Below, one piece after another: positions 50,249 through 58,630 of a DNA stretch of 64,000 bases (its first letter is position 1; every line of letters starts with the position of its first letter). The stretch is taken from the NCBI GenBank assembly GCA_035456405.1, contig DATIDG010000024.1, positions 62,001-126,000 of the forward strand, in the 5' to 3' direction. Below the pieces are notes generated by a model. The model did not search any database, was not told where the DNA came from, and saw only the letters and a list, made by a program, of their open reading frames with translations. The stretch comes from JAGVSZ01 sp035456405 (GTDB taxonomy: Bacteria; Pseudomonadota; Gammaproteobacteria; Burkholderiales; SG8-39). The position numbers were made by a program, and so were the translations under genes.

Positions 50249-51487
50249 TCAGAACACGCAGGCGTTTTGCGCCTTCGTCGGCGCGAGCAGCTCCAGCGAC
50301 TGGTTCGGTGCCGGCACCGCGGCGCCGAGCACGACGAAGTCCCACTTGTCCTTCGCCTTGCCCTTGGGCTTGACGGTGAAGGGGTAGGCCTCCTGCATCA
50401 GCTGGTGGTCCCAGGAGCGGAAGTACGCCTTGCGCGCCTTCAGGATGTCGAACTCCGTCTGCTTCTCGAAGTAGGCGATCAGCCGCTCCGAGTCGGTGGA
50501 TTTCGTCTCGTTCATCGCCTGGGCCATCATCTTGAGCGAAACGTACTCGATCCACGCGTGGTTTTCCGGCGGCTTGCCGTACTTCTTCGTGAAGGCCGCG
50601 GTGAACGCCTTCGACCCCGGTGTGTCGAGGTCGTGCATCCAGACGGTGGGCCAAGTGCCGCTCAGGTTGCCTTCGCCCGCCGCCCAGGCGTCTGCGGTGT
50701 TGAGGTTGAAGCCCACCATCGGGAAGGGCAGGCCGAACTCGGCGTACTGCTTGACGAGGTTGGTGACCTGGTTGCCGGCGAGGTTGGAGCACACGACGTC
50801 GGGCTTGGCGCGGCGGATCTTGAGCATGTAGCCGCTGAAGTCGGTCACGTCGGTCGCGACCAGCTCGTCGCCGATCACCTTGCCGCCGCTGGCGCCGATG
50901 AAGGCTTTCGCCGCGCGCAGCAGGTCGTGGCCGAAGAGGTAGTCGGCTGACAGCATGTAGAAGGTCTTGCCCTGCACCTTGTTGTCGCGCAGCAGGGACA
51001 GGCCGACCGCGTTGACCATCACGGTGACGGGGATGTCGACGTGGAACGTGTAGCGGTTGCAGTTCTTGCTGCGCAGCGCATCGGAGCGCGCGCCGATCTG
51101 CATGAACAGGCGCTTGTTGCGCGCCGCCACCTGCATGATCGTCAGCGCGGAGGCCGAGTTGATCTCCCCCATCAGCACCAGCGCCCCGTCGCGCTCGAGC
51201 ATGCGCTGCGCCTTGGTCGAGGCGGTGGCCGGGTTGACCGAGTCCTCGGACATCACCTCGAGCTGGCGCCCCATCACGCCGCCGGACTTGTTGATCTCCT
51301 CCTCGGCCATCTTGATGCCGAGTACGGCGTATTCGCCGAGCGCGCCGAGGAAGCCGGTCATCGGCGTCAGGTGTCCGATCTTGGTCCTGTCCGTCTGGCT
51401 CCGCACGATCGCGGGGAAGCCGAGGGCGGTAGCGCCGGCGATCGCGGCGCCGGCTTTCAGCATGGTCCTGCGCTTGCTGTTTGTCAT
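50249..51487 (-). CDS. Liv-type ABC transporter substrate-binding protein
   Basis: A 412-aa periplasmic receptor of Peripla_BP_6 type. Twin-Arg-like signal SKRRTMLKAGAAIAGATALG. Family segments are KIGHLTPMTGFLGALGEYA, EINKSGGVMGRQLEVMSEDS and ALVLMGEINSASALTIM. Longer than E. coli LivK; such proteins bind aromatic acids, amides or amino acids. ATG overlaps the ABM stop (ATGA). Substrate not assignable. Confidence 0.88.
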   Translation of the reverse strand: MTNSKRRTMLKAGAAIAGATALGFPAIVRSQTDRTKIGHLTPMTGFLGALGEYAVLGIKMAEEEINKSGGVMGRQLEVMSEDSVNPATASTKAQRMLERDGALVLMGEINSASALTIMQVAARNKRLFMQIGARSDALRSKNCNRYTFHVDIPVTVMVNAVGLSLLRDNKVQGKTFYMLSADYLFGHDLLRAAKAFIGASGGKVIGDELVATDVTDFSGYMLKIRRAKPDVVCSNLAGNQVTNLVKQYAEFGLPFPMVGFNLNTADAWAAGEGNLSGTWPTVWMHDLDTPGSKAFTAAFTKKYGKPPENHAWIEYVSLKMMAQAMNETKSTDSERLIAYFEKQTEFDILKARKAYFRSWDHQLMQEAYPFTVKPKGKAKDKWDFVVLGAAVPAPNQSLELLAPTKAQNACVF

Positions 51488-51831
51488 TGCGGGTCTCCTC
51501 CTCTGAAGTTTCGGGTGGGCGTTTCGTCTTTGGCCGGGGACCAAAACCACCACTTGCGGTCGATCACCCAGTCCTTCGTGTCCTCGCGAAAGGCCTTGTA
51601 ATGCACCGACGCGCGATGCGCATCGAGTGCTCCATCGTCCGCATACTCCTCGAGCAGCAGGAAGAGCCGCGGGTCGGTCGTTTCCTGGTGCACGTCGAAG
51701 CGCAGGCAGCCGCCGGGCTCGCGCTCCACGCTGGTGCGCGCATGGCGGAGCAGCCGCGCCTTGAACGCCTCCACGACGTCGGCGCGACAGGTGAGATGGG
51801 CAGTGTGGAAGATCATGGCGGTATCGATCAC
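51484..51831 (-). CDS. antibiotic biosynthesis monooxygenase (ABM)-domain protein
   Basis: A 115-aa ferredoxin-like dimeric alpha/beta-barrel protein: RHARTSVEREPGGCLRFDVH and LFLLLEEYADDGALDAHRAS, with SVHYKAF. This is the putative quinol monooxygenase/YgiN layout. GTG start 51831 overlaps the IclR stop (GTGA); an ATG five codons on is an alternative. Its stop overlaps the binding-protein start. Confidence 0.82.
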   Translation of the reverse strand: MIDTAMIFHTAHLTCRADVVEAFKARLLRHARTSVEREPGGCLRFDVHQETTDPRLFLLLEEYADDGALDAHRASVHYKAFREDTKDWVIDRKWWFWSPAKDETPTRNFRGGDPQ

Positions 51832-52643
51832 TTCACCGCGCGCACCGCGACGCGCTCGCGGAAGCCGAGCTCGGCCGAGAGCCGGTCCGCAGCGGCCGCC
51901 ACCCGCTTGCCCATGCGCGCGAGGTCCTCGGACTTGATGCGCCAGGTCGGTCCCGAGATGCCGATCGCCGCAATGCCGCGGCCGGAGAAGTCGCGCACGA
52001 TGGCCGCAGCGCAGCGCAGCTCGGCGTTGAACTCGGCGTCGTCGACCGCATAGCCGGTGTCGCGGACGCGGTCGATCTCGCGGCGCAGGCGCGCCGGATC
52101 GACGATGGTGCGCGGCGTGAACTCCTTCAGCTCGATCCGGGCGAGGAAGTCGTCGAGCTCCCCCTTCGGCAGCGACGCGAGCATCGCCTTGCCGATCGCG
52201 GTGCAGTGCGCCGGGCGCAGCACGCCGAGCCGCTCCGAGACGCGGAAGGTCGACGTGCCCTCGGACTTCGCGATCGTGATCGCGCCCTCCCGGGAGAGCA
52301 CGCCGAGGTGCGCGGTGTCGCCCATCGACTCCGCCAGCTCACGCATCACCGGCAGCGCGGCGTTGACGAGGTTGACCTCGTCGCTCACGCGCGCCGCGAG
52401 CAGGAACAGCCGGCGCGCGATGTGGTAGCGCTTGGTGTCGGGGTCCTGGCGCAGATAGCCCAGCGCGAGCATCGTGCGGATGAGATGGAACGCGGTGCTC
52501 GCGTGCAGCCCGACGGCCTTGCTGAGGTCGGCGTGGCTGATGCCCTCGGGGCGGTCGGCGATCGTCTCCAGGATCTGGAAGGCGCGCGCGATCGACTGCA
52601 CCGGCAGCGGCTTCGGGCTGTTCTTCGGCGGGAGCTTGCCCAC
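51828..52643 (-). CDS. IclR-family transcriptional regulator
   Basis: A 271-aa regulator. Winged helix: PVQSIARAFQILETIADRPEG, then HADLSKAVGLHASTAFHLIRTM. The effector domain (about 90-265) has TAHLGVLSREGAITIAKSEG, RPAHCTAIGKAMLA and RGIAAIGISGP. IclR proteins control catabolic operons in response to a metabolite. GTG start with AGGAAAG. It sits between the sugar-type importer and the Liv-type importer and is overlap-coupled to the latter. Confidence 0.93.
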   Translation of the reverse strand: MGKLPPKNSPKPLPVQSIARAFQILETIADRPEGISHADLSKAVGLHASTAFHLIRTMLALGYLRQDPDTKRYHIARRLFLLAARVSDEVNLVNAALPVMRELAESMGDTAHLGVLSREGAITIAKSEGTSTFRVSERLGVLRPAHCTAIGKAMLASLPKGELDDFLARIELKEFTPRTIVDPARLRREIDRVRDTGYAVDDAEFNAELRCAAAIVRDFSGRGIAAIGISGPTWRIKSEDLARMGKRVAAAADRLSAELGFRERVAVRAVK

Positions 52644-52651
52644 GGGCTTTC

Positions 52652-53479
52652 CTATCTGCCGGCGGCGGCGTACGCGACCGAATCGGGCGGGCGCGGGTCC
52701 GAATCGGGCGGGCGCGGGCGCGGCGGGGCCGCCTCGCCAGAGACGATCATCCGCAGGATCTCCTCGGAGTCGGTCTCCGAGGCGGGGCGGCTGCCCACCA
52801 GCCGGCCGTTCTTCAGCACGGTGATGCGGTCGCACAGATCGAGCACGTGCCTGAGGTTGTGGCTGACCAGCAGCACCGCGAGACCCTGGCTGCGCATCTC
52901 GCGCACGAGCGCATGCACCTTCTCGGTTTCCTGTACGCCGAGCGCGGCGGTCGGCTCGTCGAGAATGACGACCTGCGCGTTGAAGTACACCGTGCGCGCG
53001 ATGGCGACGCACTGCCGCTGCCCGCCCGACATCGTGCGCACCGGCATCCTCACTTCCGGCACGTTGATCTTCAGCCGCGCGAGCAGCTTGCGCGCCTCGT
53101 GCTCCATGCGCTGCAGGTCGAGGAACGGGCCCCGTCCGCCGGGGCGCATCAGCTCGCGGCCCATGAAGATGTTCGACGGAACGTCGAGGTTGTCGGCGAG
53201 CGCCAGGTCCTGGTAGACGGTCTCGATCCCGAGGACCTTCGCGTCGCGCGGACCGCGCAGCCTGACCTCCCGCCCGTCGAAGACGATCGACCCCTCGTCC
53301 ATCGGCACCGCGCCCGCCAGGATCTTGATCAGCGTCGACTTGCCCGCCGCGTTGTCCCCGACGAGCGCGTGGACCTCGCCGCGGTGCACGGCGAGGTCCA
53401 CCCCGTTCAGCGCGCGCACGCCGCCATAGGACTTCGAGATGCCCCGCATTTCGACGAGCGGTACTGCGACGTCGGCCAT
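52652..53479 (-). CDS. ribose/xylose-type ABC ATPase with a single ATP-binding domain
   Basis: A 275-aa ABC ATPase of the FrcA/XylG type. Walker A GDNAAGKST, Q-loop VYQDLALADNLDV, signature MSGGQRQCVAIARTVYF, Walker B VVILDEPTAALG, H-loop VSHNLRHV. E. coli RbsA has two such domains; this has one, as in FrcA. The C-terminal tail holds a duplicated RPPDSDP-type segment from a 21-bp DNA repeat. It is in the operon with two permeases and a binding protein. Confidence 0.9.
   Translation of the reverse strand: MADVAVPLVEMRGISKSYGGVRALNGVDLAVHRGEVHALVGDNAAGKSTLIKILAGAVPMDEGSIVFDGREVRLRGPRDAKVLGIETVYQDLALADNLDVPSNIFMGRELMRPGGRGPFLDLQRMEHEARKLLARLKINVPEVRMPVRTMSGGQRQCVAIARTVYFNAQVVILDEPTAALGVQETEKVHALVREMRSQGLAVLLVSHNLRHVLDLCDRITVLKNGRLVGSRPASETDSEEILRMIVSGEAAPPRPRPPDSDPRPPDSVAYAAAGR
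52678..52718. repeat. 21-bp tandem repeat in the ATPase tail
   Basis: A 20-bp unit starting CCGAATCGGGCG occurs at 52678-52697 and again at 52699-52718 (period 21). It encodes a repeated RPPDSD-type segment near the C terminus of the ABC ATPase. Likely a recent slippage event outside the fold. Confidence 0.7.
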
Positions 53480-53485
53480 GGCTCG

Positions 53486-54496
53486 CTAGTTCTTCTGGGC
53501 GGCGACGACCTTCGCCCACTGCGGCACCGGCTTCTCCGCGACCGGCATCGTCCACGTCTTGGCGTTCTGCCGGTCCACGATCACCACCGGCAGCGCGATC
53601 TCCTTCGGCACGCGCTCGCCGCGCAGGTGGCGCACCATCGCGGTGACCGCCAGGTAGGCCTGGTCGTGCCCGCTGAAGTCGGCGGACGCCAGCATCTTGC
53701 CGGACAGGATCGCCGCGGCACCGTCCGGGATCGCGTCGATCCCGACCACCTTGGTCTTGCCGCCGCGCCCCGCGGCCTCGAGCGCCTCGGCGACCCCCAC
53801 TGCCATGTCGTCGTTGGCGCAGAACACGCCGTCGATCTGGGGGAAGCGCTGCATCAGGTTCTCGAACACCTGGACCGCGGGCAGCCGGCGGTAGTTGCCG
53901 GGCTGGGAGGCGAGCAGCTCGACTTGCGGAAACTCCTTGAGCGCGCGCTCGAAGCCCTTCTTGCGGTTCTGCGCAGTGATCGCGGCCGGCACGCCGTCGA
54001 TGTGGATGATCTTGCCCTTGCCGCCCATGGCCTGGATCAGATGGCGGGTGATCTCGTACCCGATGGTTTCGTCGTCGGAGCCGACGTAGGTCACCTGCTC
54101 GACGTCGGTCATGCGGTTGTTGAAGACCACGATCGGGATCCCGGCCTTGTTCACCTTCTGGATCGTCGGCACCAGCGCCTTGTAGTCGACCGGGACGAAG
54201 ACGAAGCCGTCGGGCTTGCGCACGATCCAGTCCTCGACCTGTCGCGTCTGCTCCTCGATGTTGTCCGGCTTGGTGGGCGCGGCGTGCTCGATCGTGACGC
54301 CGAGGTCCTTGCCGGCCTTGTCGGCGCCGACGCGCACCGCATTCCAGAACGGATTGGTCAGGTTCTTGGTGAACACCACTAGCCGGAGCGGCTTCTGCCC
54401 GGCGGTCTGGCCGAGCGCCGCGGGCGCGAGCAGGACGCTTCCCAGGGCGGCCGCGCCGGCAGCGAGCACGCGTCTGCGACTCTTGAGCTGATTCAT
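53486..54496 (-). CDS. sugar-type ABC transporter substrate-binding protein
   Basis: A 336-aa periplasmic receptor, Peripla_BP_4 (ribose-binding-like). Signal MNQLKSRRRVLAAGAAALG with Tat-type Args. Mature features: LRLVVFTKNLTNPFWNAVRV, EEQTRQVEDWIVRKPDGFVF and FCANDDMAVGVAEALEAAG. Start at 54496 overlaps the permease stop (ATGA). RBS GAGGAGGAAAG. Confidence 0.9.
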   Translation of the reverse strand: MNQLKSRRRVLAAGAAALGSVLLAPAALGQTAGQKPLRLVVFTKNLTNPFWNAVRVGADKAGKDLGVTIEHAAPTKPDNIEEQTRQVEDWIVRKPDGFVFVPVDYKALVPTIQKVNKAGIPIVVFNNRMTDVEQVTYVGSDDETIGYEITRHLIQAMGGKGKIIHIDGVPAAITAQNRKKGFERALKEFPQVELLASQPGNYRRLPAVQVFENLMQRFPQIDGVFCANDDMAVGVAEALEAAGRGGKTKVVGIDAIPDGAAAILSGKMLASADFSGHDQAYLAVTAMVRHLRGERVPKEIALPVVIVDRQNAKTWTMPVAEKPVPQWAKVVAAQKN

Positions 54497-55497
54497 GGCT
54501 TTCCTCCTCGATGGTGGACTGCTGCGTTGACGCGCCTGCCTCCGACCTGGTCGGCGAACACCGAGACGAGCACGATGAGGCCCATCCCGCCCGCCTGCCA
54601 GAACGTGGAGACGTTGAGAAGATTCATGCCGTTGATCACGAGCGCGAGGATCAGCGAGCCGACGATGGTGCCGCCGATGCCGCCCTGCCCGCCGAAGAGC
54701 GAGGTGCCGCCCAGGCACACCGCGGCGATCGCGGCGAGGAGCAGCTCCTCCCCGGTGCCCGGATCCGCGGCGTTGACGCGCGCGATGACGACTAGGCCGG
54801 CGAACGCGGCGAGGACGCCGCTCAGCGCGTACACGGTGATCAGGTAGCGGTTCACCGGCATTCCCGACAGTCGGGCCGCGACCGGGTTCCCGCCGATCGC
54901 ATAGATCCCGCGCCCGAGACGCGTGTGATGCAGCAGCACGTAAAGCAGGCCGAGCAGGATCGCCGCCGCGATGACGGGTGCAGGGATCGGCCCGACGTGA
55001 CCCGCGCCGATGAAGCGGAATCCCTTGTCGAACCCGTGGATCACCTCGCCTTTCATGAAGACGTAAGTGAGCCCGTGCGCGATCCAGAGCATGCCGTAGG
55101 TGGCGATGAATGCGGGGATGCGCAGCTGCGTGACGAGCATCCCGTTCGCGAGCCCGCAGGCGAGGCCGGCGGCAAGCGCCGCGGCGATGCCCAGCGCGAC
55201 GTGCCCGGAGACGATGAGCGAGGCGCCCAGGCACGCCGAGAGGCCGAGGACCGCGCCCACCGACAGGTCGATGCCGCCGGTGAGGATCACCAGGGTGAGC
55301 CCGGCCGAGAGGATGAACTGGAGCGAGGCCTGGCGCAGCACGTTCATCAGGTTCTGGAACGTGAAGAAGTGCGGGCTGAGCAGGCTCAGCACGAGCACGA
55401 TCGCGACGAGCGCGGTCGCGCGCGTGACGACGACGAACAGCCGATCCGCCGGGAGGCGGGCGAGGAAACGCGGCAGCGCGAGCATGCCTTGCGTCAT
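54493..55497 (-). CDS. ribose-type ABC permease (second)
   Basis: A 334-aa inner-membrane permease (RbsC family). Typical: LTLVILTGGIDLSVGAVLGL, GLANGMLVTQLRIPAFIATYG, YAIGGNPVAARLSGMPVNRY and CLGGTSLFGGQGGIGGT. Stop overlaps the binding-protein ATG. Start overlaps the first permease stop. Together with it, forms the channel. Confidence 0.92.
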   Translation of the reverse strand: MTQGMLALPRFLARLPADRLFVVVTRATALVAIVLVLSLLSPHFFTFQNLMNVLRQASLQFILSAGLTLVILTGGIDLSVGAVLGLSACLGASLIVSGHVALGIAAALAAGLACGLANGMLVTQLRIPAFIATYGMLWIAHGLTYVFMKGEVIHGFDKGFRFIGAGHVGPIPAPVIAAAILLGLLYVLLHHTRLGRGIYAIGGNPVAARLSGMPVNRYLITVYALSGVLAAFAGLVVIARVNAADPGTGEELLLAAIAAVCLGGTSLFGGQGGIGGTIVGSLILALVINGMNLLNVSTFWQAGGMGLIVLVSVFADQVGGRRVNAAVHHRGGKP

Positions 55498-56465
55498 GTG
55501 CGCCCCCGGATCGAGTCGAACGCGACCCCGCCGATGATCACCAGGCCGATCGCCGCGACCTGCCACTCCGCGCTCACGCCGAGGAGATTGAGGCCGTTGC
55601 GCAGGACGCCGACCGCAGCGGCGCCGGCGAGCGTGCCGACGATCCCGCCGCGGCCTTTCTCGAACGACGTGCCGCCGAGCACGACGGCCGCGATCGCGTC
55701 GAACTCGAGCCCGAGCGCGATGGTGGGATGGGCGGCGTTCATGCGCGCCGTCATCACGAACGACGCCGCCGCGGCCATGGCGCCGGCGAACGCATAGACC
55801 GCGATGAGGTAGGCGGAGACCCGCACCCCGGAGAGCGCCAGCGCGCGCCGGTTGCCGCCGATCGCGAACACGTACCGGCCGAACCGGGTGTGATAGAGCA
55901 GCAGATAGGTGAGCAGGAACAGGACCGCGGTCGCCACGAGCGGCACCGGGAAGCCGAGCACCTGGCCCTCGTTGAACCAGCGCACCTGCGCGGGCAGGCC
56001 TGTGACCGAGTTGCCGTGCGTCAGCACCATGGCGAGGCTGTGCGCGATGCCGAGCGTGCCGAGCGTGACGATGAAGGGCGGCATCCCGGCCCAGGCGATC
56101 AGGGCGCCGTTCGCGAGGCCGAACGCGAGACCGACGGCGAGGGCCGCGGCGATCGCGAGCGGGAACGGGTACCCGCCGACCAGCGCGAGCCCCATCACCA
56201 CGCCCGCGAGGCCGAGCACCGCCCCGAGACTGAGGTCGATGCCCTCGGTGAGGATCACCAGCGTCATGCCGAGCGAGACGATGACGAGCACCGCGACCTG
56301 CAGCGCCACGTTCGTGAGGTTCGCCGCGCTGAGGAACTCAGGACGCCAGACCGCGAGGAGCGCGCACAGGATGACGAGGAGATAGACCGCGCCCGGCGCG
56401 GCCGCGAGCAGCTGGCGCACGCTCGGTCGCCCGGCGTGGGTCGCGATCGCCGCCGGAGCATTCAC
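55494..56465 (-). CDS. ribose-type ABC permease (first)
   Basis: A 323-aa RbsC-type permease: MTLVILTEGIDLSLGAVLGL, FGLANGALIAWAGMPPFIVT, FAIGGNRRALALSGVRVSAY and VLGGTSFEKGRGGIVGT. GTG start at 56465 overlaps a small upstream frame's stop. It is a diverged paralogue of the second permease, so the channel is probably a heterodimer. Confidence 0.92.
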   Translation of the reverse strand: MNAPAAIATHAGRPSVRQLLAAAPGAVYLLVILCALLAVWRPEFLSAANLTNVALQVAVLVIVSLGMTLVILTEGIDLSLGAVLGLAGVVMGLALVGGYPFPLAIAAALAVGLAFGLANGALIAWAGMPPFIVTLGTLGIAHSLAMVLTHGNSVTGLPAQVRWFNEGQVLGFPVPLVATAVLFLLTYLLLYHTRFGRYVFAIGGNRRALALSGVRVSAYLIAVYAFAGAMAAAASFVMTARMNAAHPTIALGLEFDAIAAVVLGGTSFEKGRGGIVGTLAGAAAVGVLRNGLNLLGVSAEWQVAAIGLVIIGGVAFDSIRGRT

Positions 56466-56584
56466 TCGGCTGCCTCCGTTAGCGACTCGGCTACCAGCAA
56501 GCCTTCGCGTCGGCAGCCGCTGGTAACGTTCGCCTTACCGTCGATCCCCATCGCTCCGATGGGGCCCCTCGCCGGGTGGCTCAT
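56462..56584 (-). CDS. small 40-codon ORF in front of the permease genes
   Basis: An ATG at 56584 opens a 40-aa frame (MSHPARGPIGAMG, ending LLVAESLTEAAE) whose TGA overlaps the GTG start of the permease. It has a hairpin in it. It may be a leader peptide that couples translation, or a chance frame in a 115-bp gap. No family similarity. Confidence 0.3.
   Translation of the reverse strand: MSHPARGPIGAMGIDGKANVTSGCRREGLLVAESLTEAAE
56546..56564. promoter_or_regulatory. hairpin between epimerase and permease genes
   Basis: CCCCATCG and CGATGGGG enclose CTC, a perfect 8-bp GC-rich stem. It lies in the gap between the epimerase stop and the permease start and may stabilise or attenuate the transcript. 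Confidence 0.45.
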
Positions 56585-57549
56585 GCCAGAACCTCCGGAT
56601 TCGCGCGCATCCAGGCGGCGAACTGGGCGATACCCGCCTCCAGAGTCAGGCGCGGCGCGAAGCCGATCTCCGCGCGGATGCGCTCGCAATCGAGCGGCCC
56701 GCGGATGACCGTGGACTGCGTCCACGGATCGGTCCCCGGCCTCACCTCGAGCGCGCAGCCCGGAACCGCGGCGCGCACGGCTTCGGCGACCTCGAAGGTC
56801 GTGTAGTTCCGGCCTGATCCGACGTGATACAGCGGGTGCTCAAGGGCTTCGGCCCGGTAGAGCGCCAGCAGACCTTCGGCGCAGTCGTCCACGTGCGTGA
56901 AGCTCGCCGCGAAGTCGCCGCCGCTCGGCTCGGCGACCCTCTCGCCGCGCAGGGCGCGGCGCAGGAGATAGGGGATCGGGCCGCGCGGGCCGTCGAAGCC
57001 GCGCGGGACGAGCGGCGGCCCGTAGACCCACGAAATGCGCGCCGCCGCGGTGCTCACGCGGTACACGTTCCGGTACATCGCGGTGAGCAGCTCGGCGCAG
57101 TGCTTGGTGGTCGCGTAGACGTTCACCGGGGAGGCCGGCTCGGTCTCGCGGATCGCCTTGCTGCGGTCGGTCCAGCGCTGGAAGACCGAGCCCGTGCTCG
57201 CGAGCACGAAGCGGCGCCAGCCGCCGGCGCGCGCGACCTCGAGCAGGCGCTGCACCGCGGCCACGTTGATCTCGAACGCCCGGCCGGGTGCCGGCTGCGT
57301 CAGCAGCTCGTTCGGCAGCGCCGCGCAGTGGATGCAGCCGTCGATCGACTCCTCGGCCGCGAGCGCTGCGACCTCGCGCGGGTCGGCGAGGTCGCAGCGG
57401 CGCCCTTTAACCGGCGGCCCCGACGCCGCGGCGGCCCGCTCGTCGTAGCGGGTGTGGTACTGCGCGACCACGTCCAGCCCGCGGGCGGCGGCGGCGCGCG
57501 CGACGCCGTAGCCCACGTGGCCCATCGCTCCGGTGACGAGCAGCGCCAC
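56581..57549 (-). CDS. NAD-dependent epimerase/dehydratase
   Basis: A 322-aa extended SDR: LVTGAMGHVGYGVARAAAARG (NAD site), YATTKHCAELL (Tyr-Lys) and SWVYGPPLV. GTG start with GGAGG 7 bp upstream. Follows the second epimerase in the operon with a 22-bp gap, and precedes the sugar importer, so the substrate is likely a sugar acid or sugar derivative. Confidence 0.87.
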   Translation of the reverse strand: MALLVTGAMGHVGYGVARAAAARGLDVVAQYHTRYDERAAAASGPPVKGRRCDLADPREVAALAAEESIDGCIHCAALPNELLTQPAPGRAFEINVAAVQRLLEVARAGGWRRFVLASTGSVFQRWTDRSKAIRETEPASPVNVYATTKHCAELLTAMYRNVYRVSTAAARISWVYGPPLVPRGFDGPRGPIPYLLRRALRGERVAEPSGGDFAASFTHVDDCAEGLLALYRAEALEHPLYHVGSGRNYTTFEVAEAVRAAVPGCALEVRPGTDPWTQSTVIRGPLDCERIRAEIGFAPRLTLEAGIAQFAAWMRANPEVLA

Positions 57550-57571
57550 TACTCGCCCTCCGCCGCAATCC

Positions 57572-58525
57572 TCATGCGACCGCTTCCGTGCGGCCCCGCT
57601 TCGCCGCAGCGTACGCCCGCAGGCCCGCCCGGATGTCGAACCGCGGCGCGTACCCGAAGGCCTCGCGCGCGCGGCGCAGGTCGAGCGCACCCTTCCGCGG
57701 CACCGGGATCCGGTCGCCGTGCCGGTAGACCCCGGGGCCGACCGACACGTCCGCCCCCGGCACGATCTCCTTCACTGCGGCGACCACGTCGGCGAGCGTC
57801 GGTGCCGTTCCGCTCGCGAGGTTGTAGGTGTCGAACGGATGCCGCGGGCAGTCGAGCGCGGCGAGGGTGCCGTCGACGAAGTCGTCGACGTAGGTGTGGT
57901 CGATCGCCGAATCGGCGCCGCTCGGAACGTGCAGCGCGCGCCCCGCGAGCGCGGCGTCGATCAGCGTCTTCGGCACGCGGTCGCGCGGCAGGTCGGGGCC
58001 GTACACCCAGGACGTGCGGAGGTTGATCACCTCGAGCCCGTGGACGTCGCGGTAGAAGCGGCCGAGGTGCTCGACGGCCACCTTCGACATGCCGTAGGGC
58101 ATGACCGGATCGAGGGGATGGGTCTCGTCGACGACCGGCGCCCGGAACTCGCCGTAGGTCTCCTCCGAGCTGATGTGGATCGCGCGCCGCACCCCGCAGG
58201 CCCGCATCGCCTCGAAGAGATTGACGGCGCCCTCGATGTTGATCCGCACCGTGTCGAGCGGGCTCTCGATCGAGGACAGCACCGACACGACGGCCGCGCA
58301 GTGGATCACCGCGTCTGGGCGCGCCTTGCGCAGCGCCGCCGCGAGGCCTTCGGCGTCGGTGACGTCGCCCGGCTCGGTCACGAGCCGCGGCAAAGCGGCC
58401 GAGTCACTGGCGAGGAGGTCGAAGCGGCGGTCGAACGCGACCACCGCGTCCCCGCGTTCGACGAGCCGCCGCGCGAGCGCGCTGCCCAGGAAGCCGCCGC
58501 CGCCGGTCACGAACACGCGCATCAC
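57572..58525 (-). CDS. NAD-dependent epimerase/dehydratase
   Basis: A 317-aa extended SDR: FVTGGGGFLGSALARRLVERG, HISSEETYGEF (Ser), YGMSKVAVEHL (Tyr-Lys) and SWVYGPDLPRD. GTG/ATG tandem start at 58525/58522; both similar. First gene of this sub-operon after the promoter at 58577. Resembles UDP-sugar epimerases and uronate dehydrogenase-like proteins. Confidence 0.87.
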   Translation of the reverse strand: MMRVFVTGGGGFLGSALARRLVERGDAVVAFDRRFDLLASDSAALPRLVTEPGDVTDAEGLAAALRKARPDAVIHCAAVVSVLSSIESPLDTVRINIEGAVNLFEAMRACGVRRAIHISSEETYGEFRAPVVDETHPLDPVMPYGMSKVAVEHLGRFYRDVHGLEVINLRTSWVYGPDLPRDRVPKTLIDAALAGRALHVPSGADSAIDHTYVDDFVDGTLAALDCPRHPFDTYNLASGTAPTLADVVAAVKEIVPGADVSVGPGVYRHGDRIPVPRKGALDLRRAREAFGYAPRFDIRAGLRAYAAAKRGRTEAVA

Positions 58526-58576
58526 GGGATCAGCCGCTCCTCCTCGACGGCCCGGCCAGGCCGCTCCTCGCCGGGC

Positions 58577-58619
58577 ATCCTACTACCAAGATATGGGTTG
58601 TCAACTCACAATCTGGTAG
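58577..58619 (-). promoter_or_regulatory. promoter and dyad before the epimerase genes
   Basis: On the minus strand TTGACA (58599-58604) is followed after 16 bp by TAGGAT (58577-58582). CTACCA (58583-58588) and TGGTAG (58614-58619) form an outer dyad around it, with the 9-bp GTTGTCAAC near-palindrome in the centre. An internal promoter with operator for the epimerase-importer part, perhaps of the IclR protein. Confidence 0.45.
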
Positions 58620-58630
58620 AGGGGACTGCG

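Noticed and set aside
46785..50792. A single 1335-codon frame on the minus strand
   Set aside because: The part above 49322 runs through livH and the binding-protein gene in the wrong frame; only 46785-49322 carries real domains.
53486..56465. Duplicate of the same permease gene by assembly error
   Set aside because: The two permeases share motifs only; their sequences differ through most of their length.
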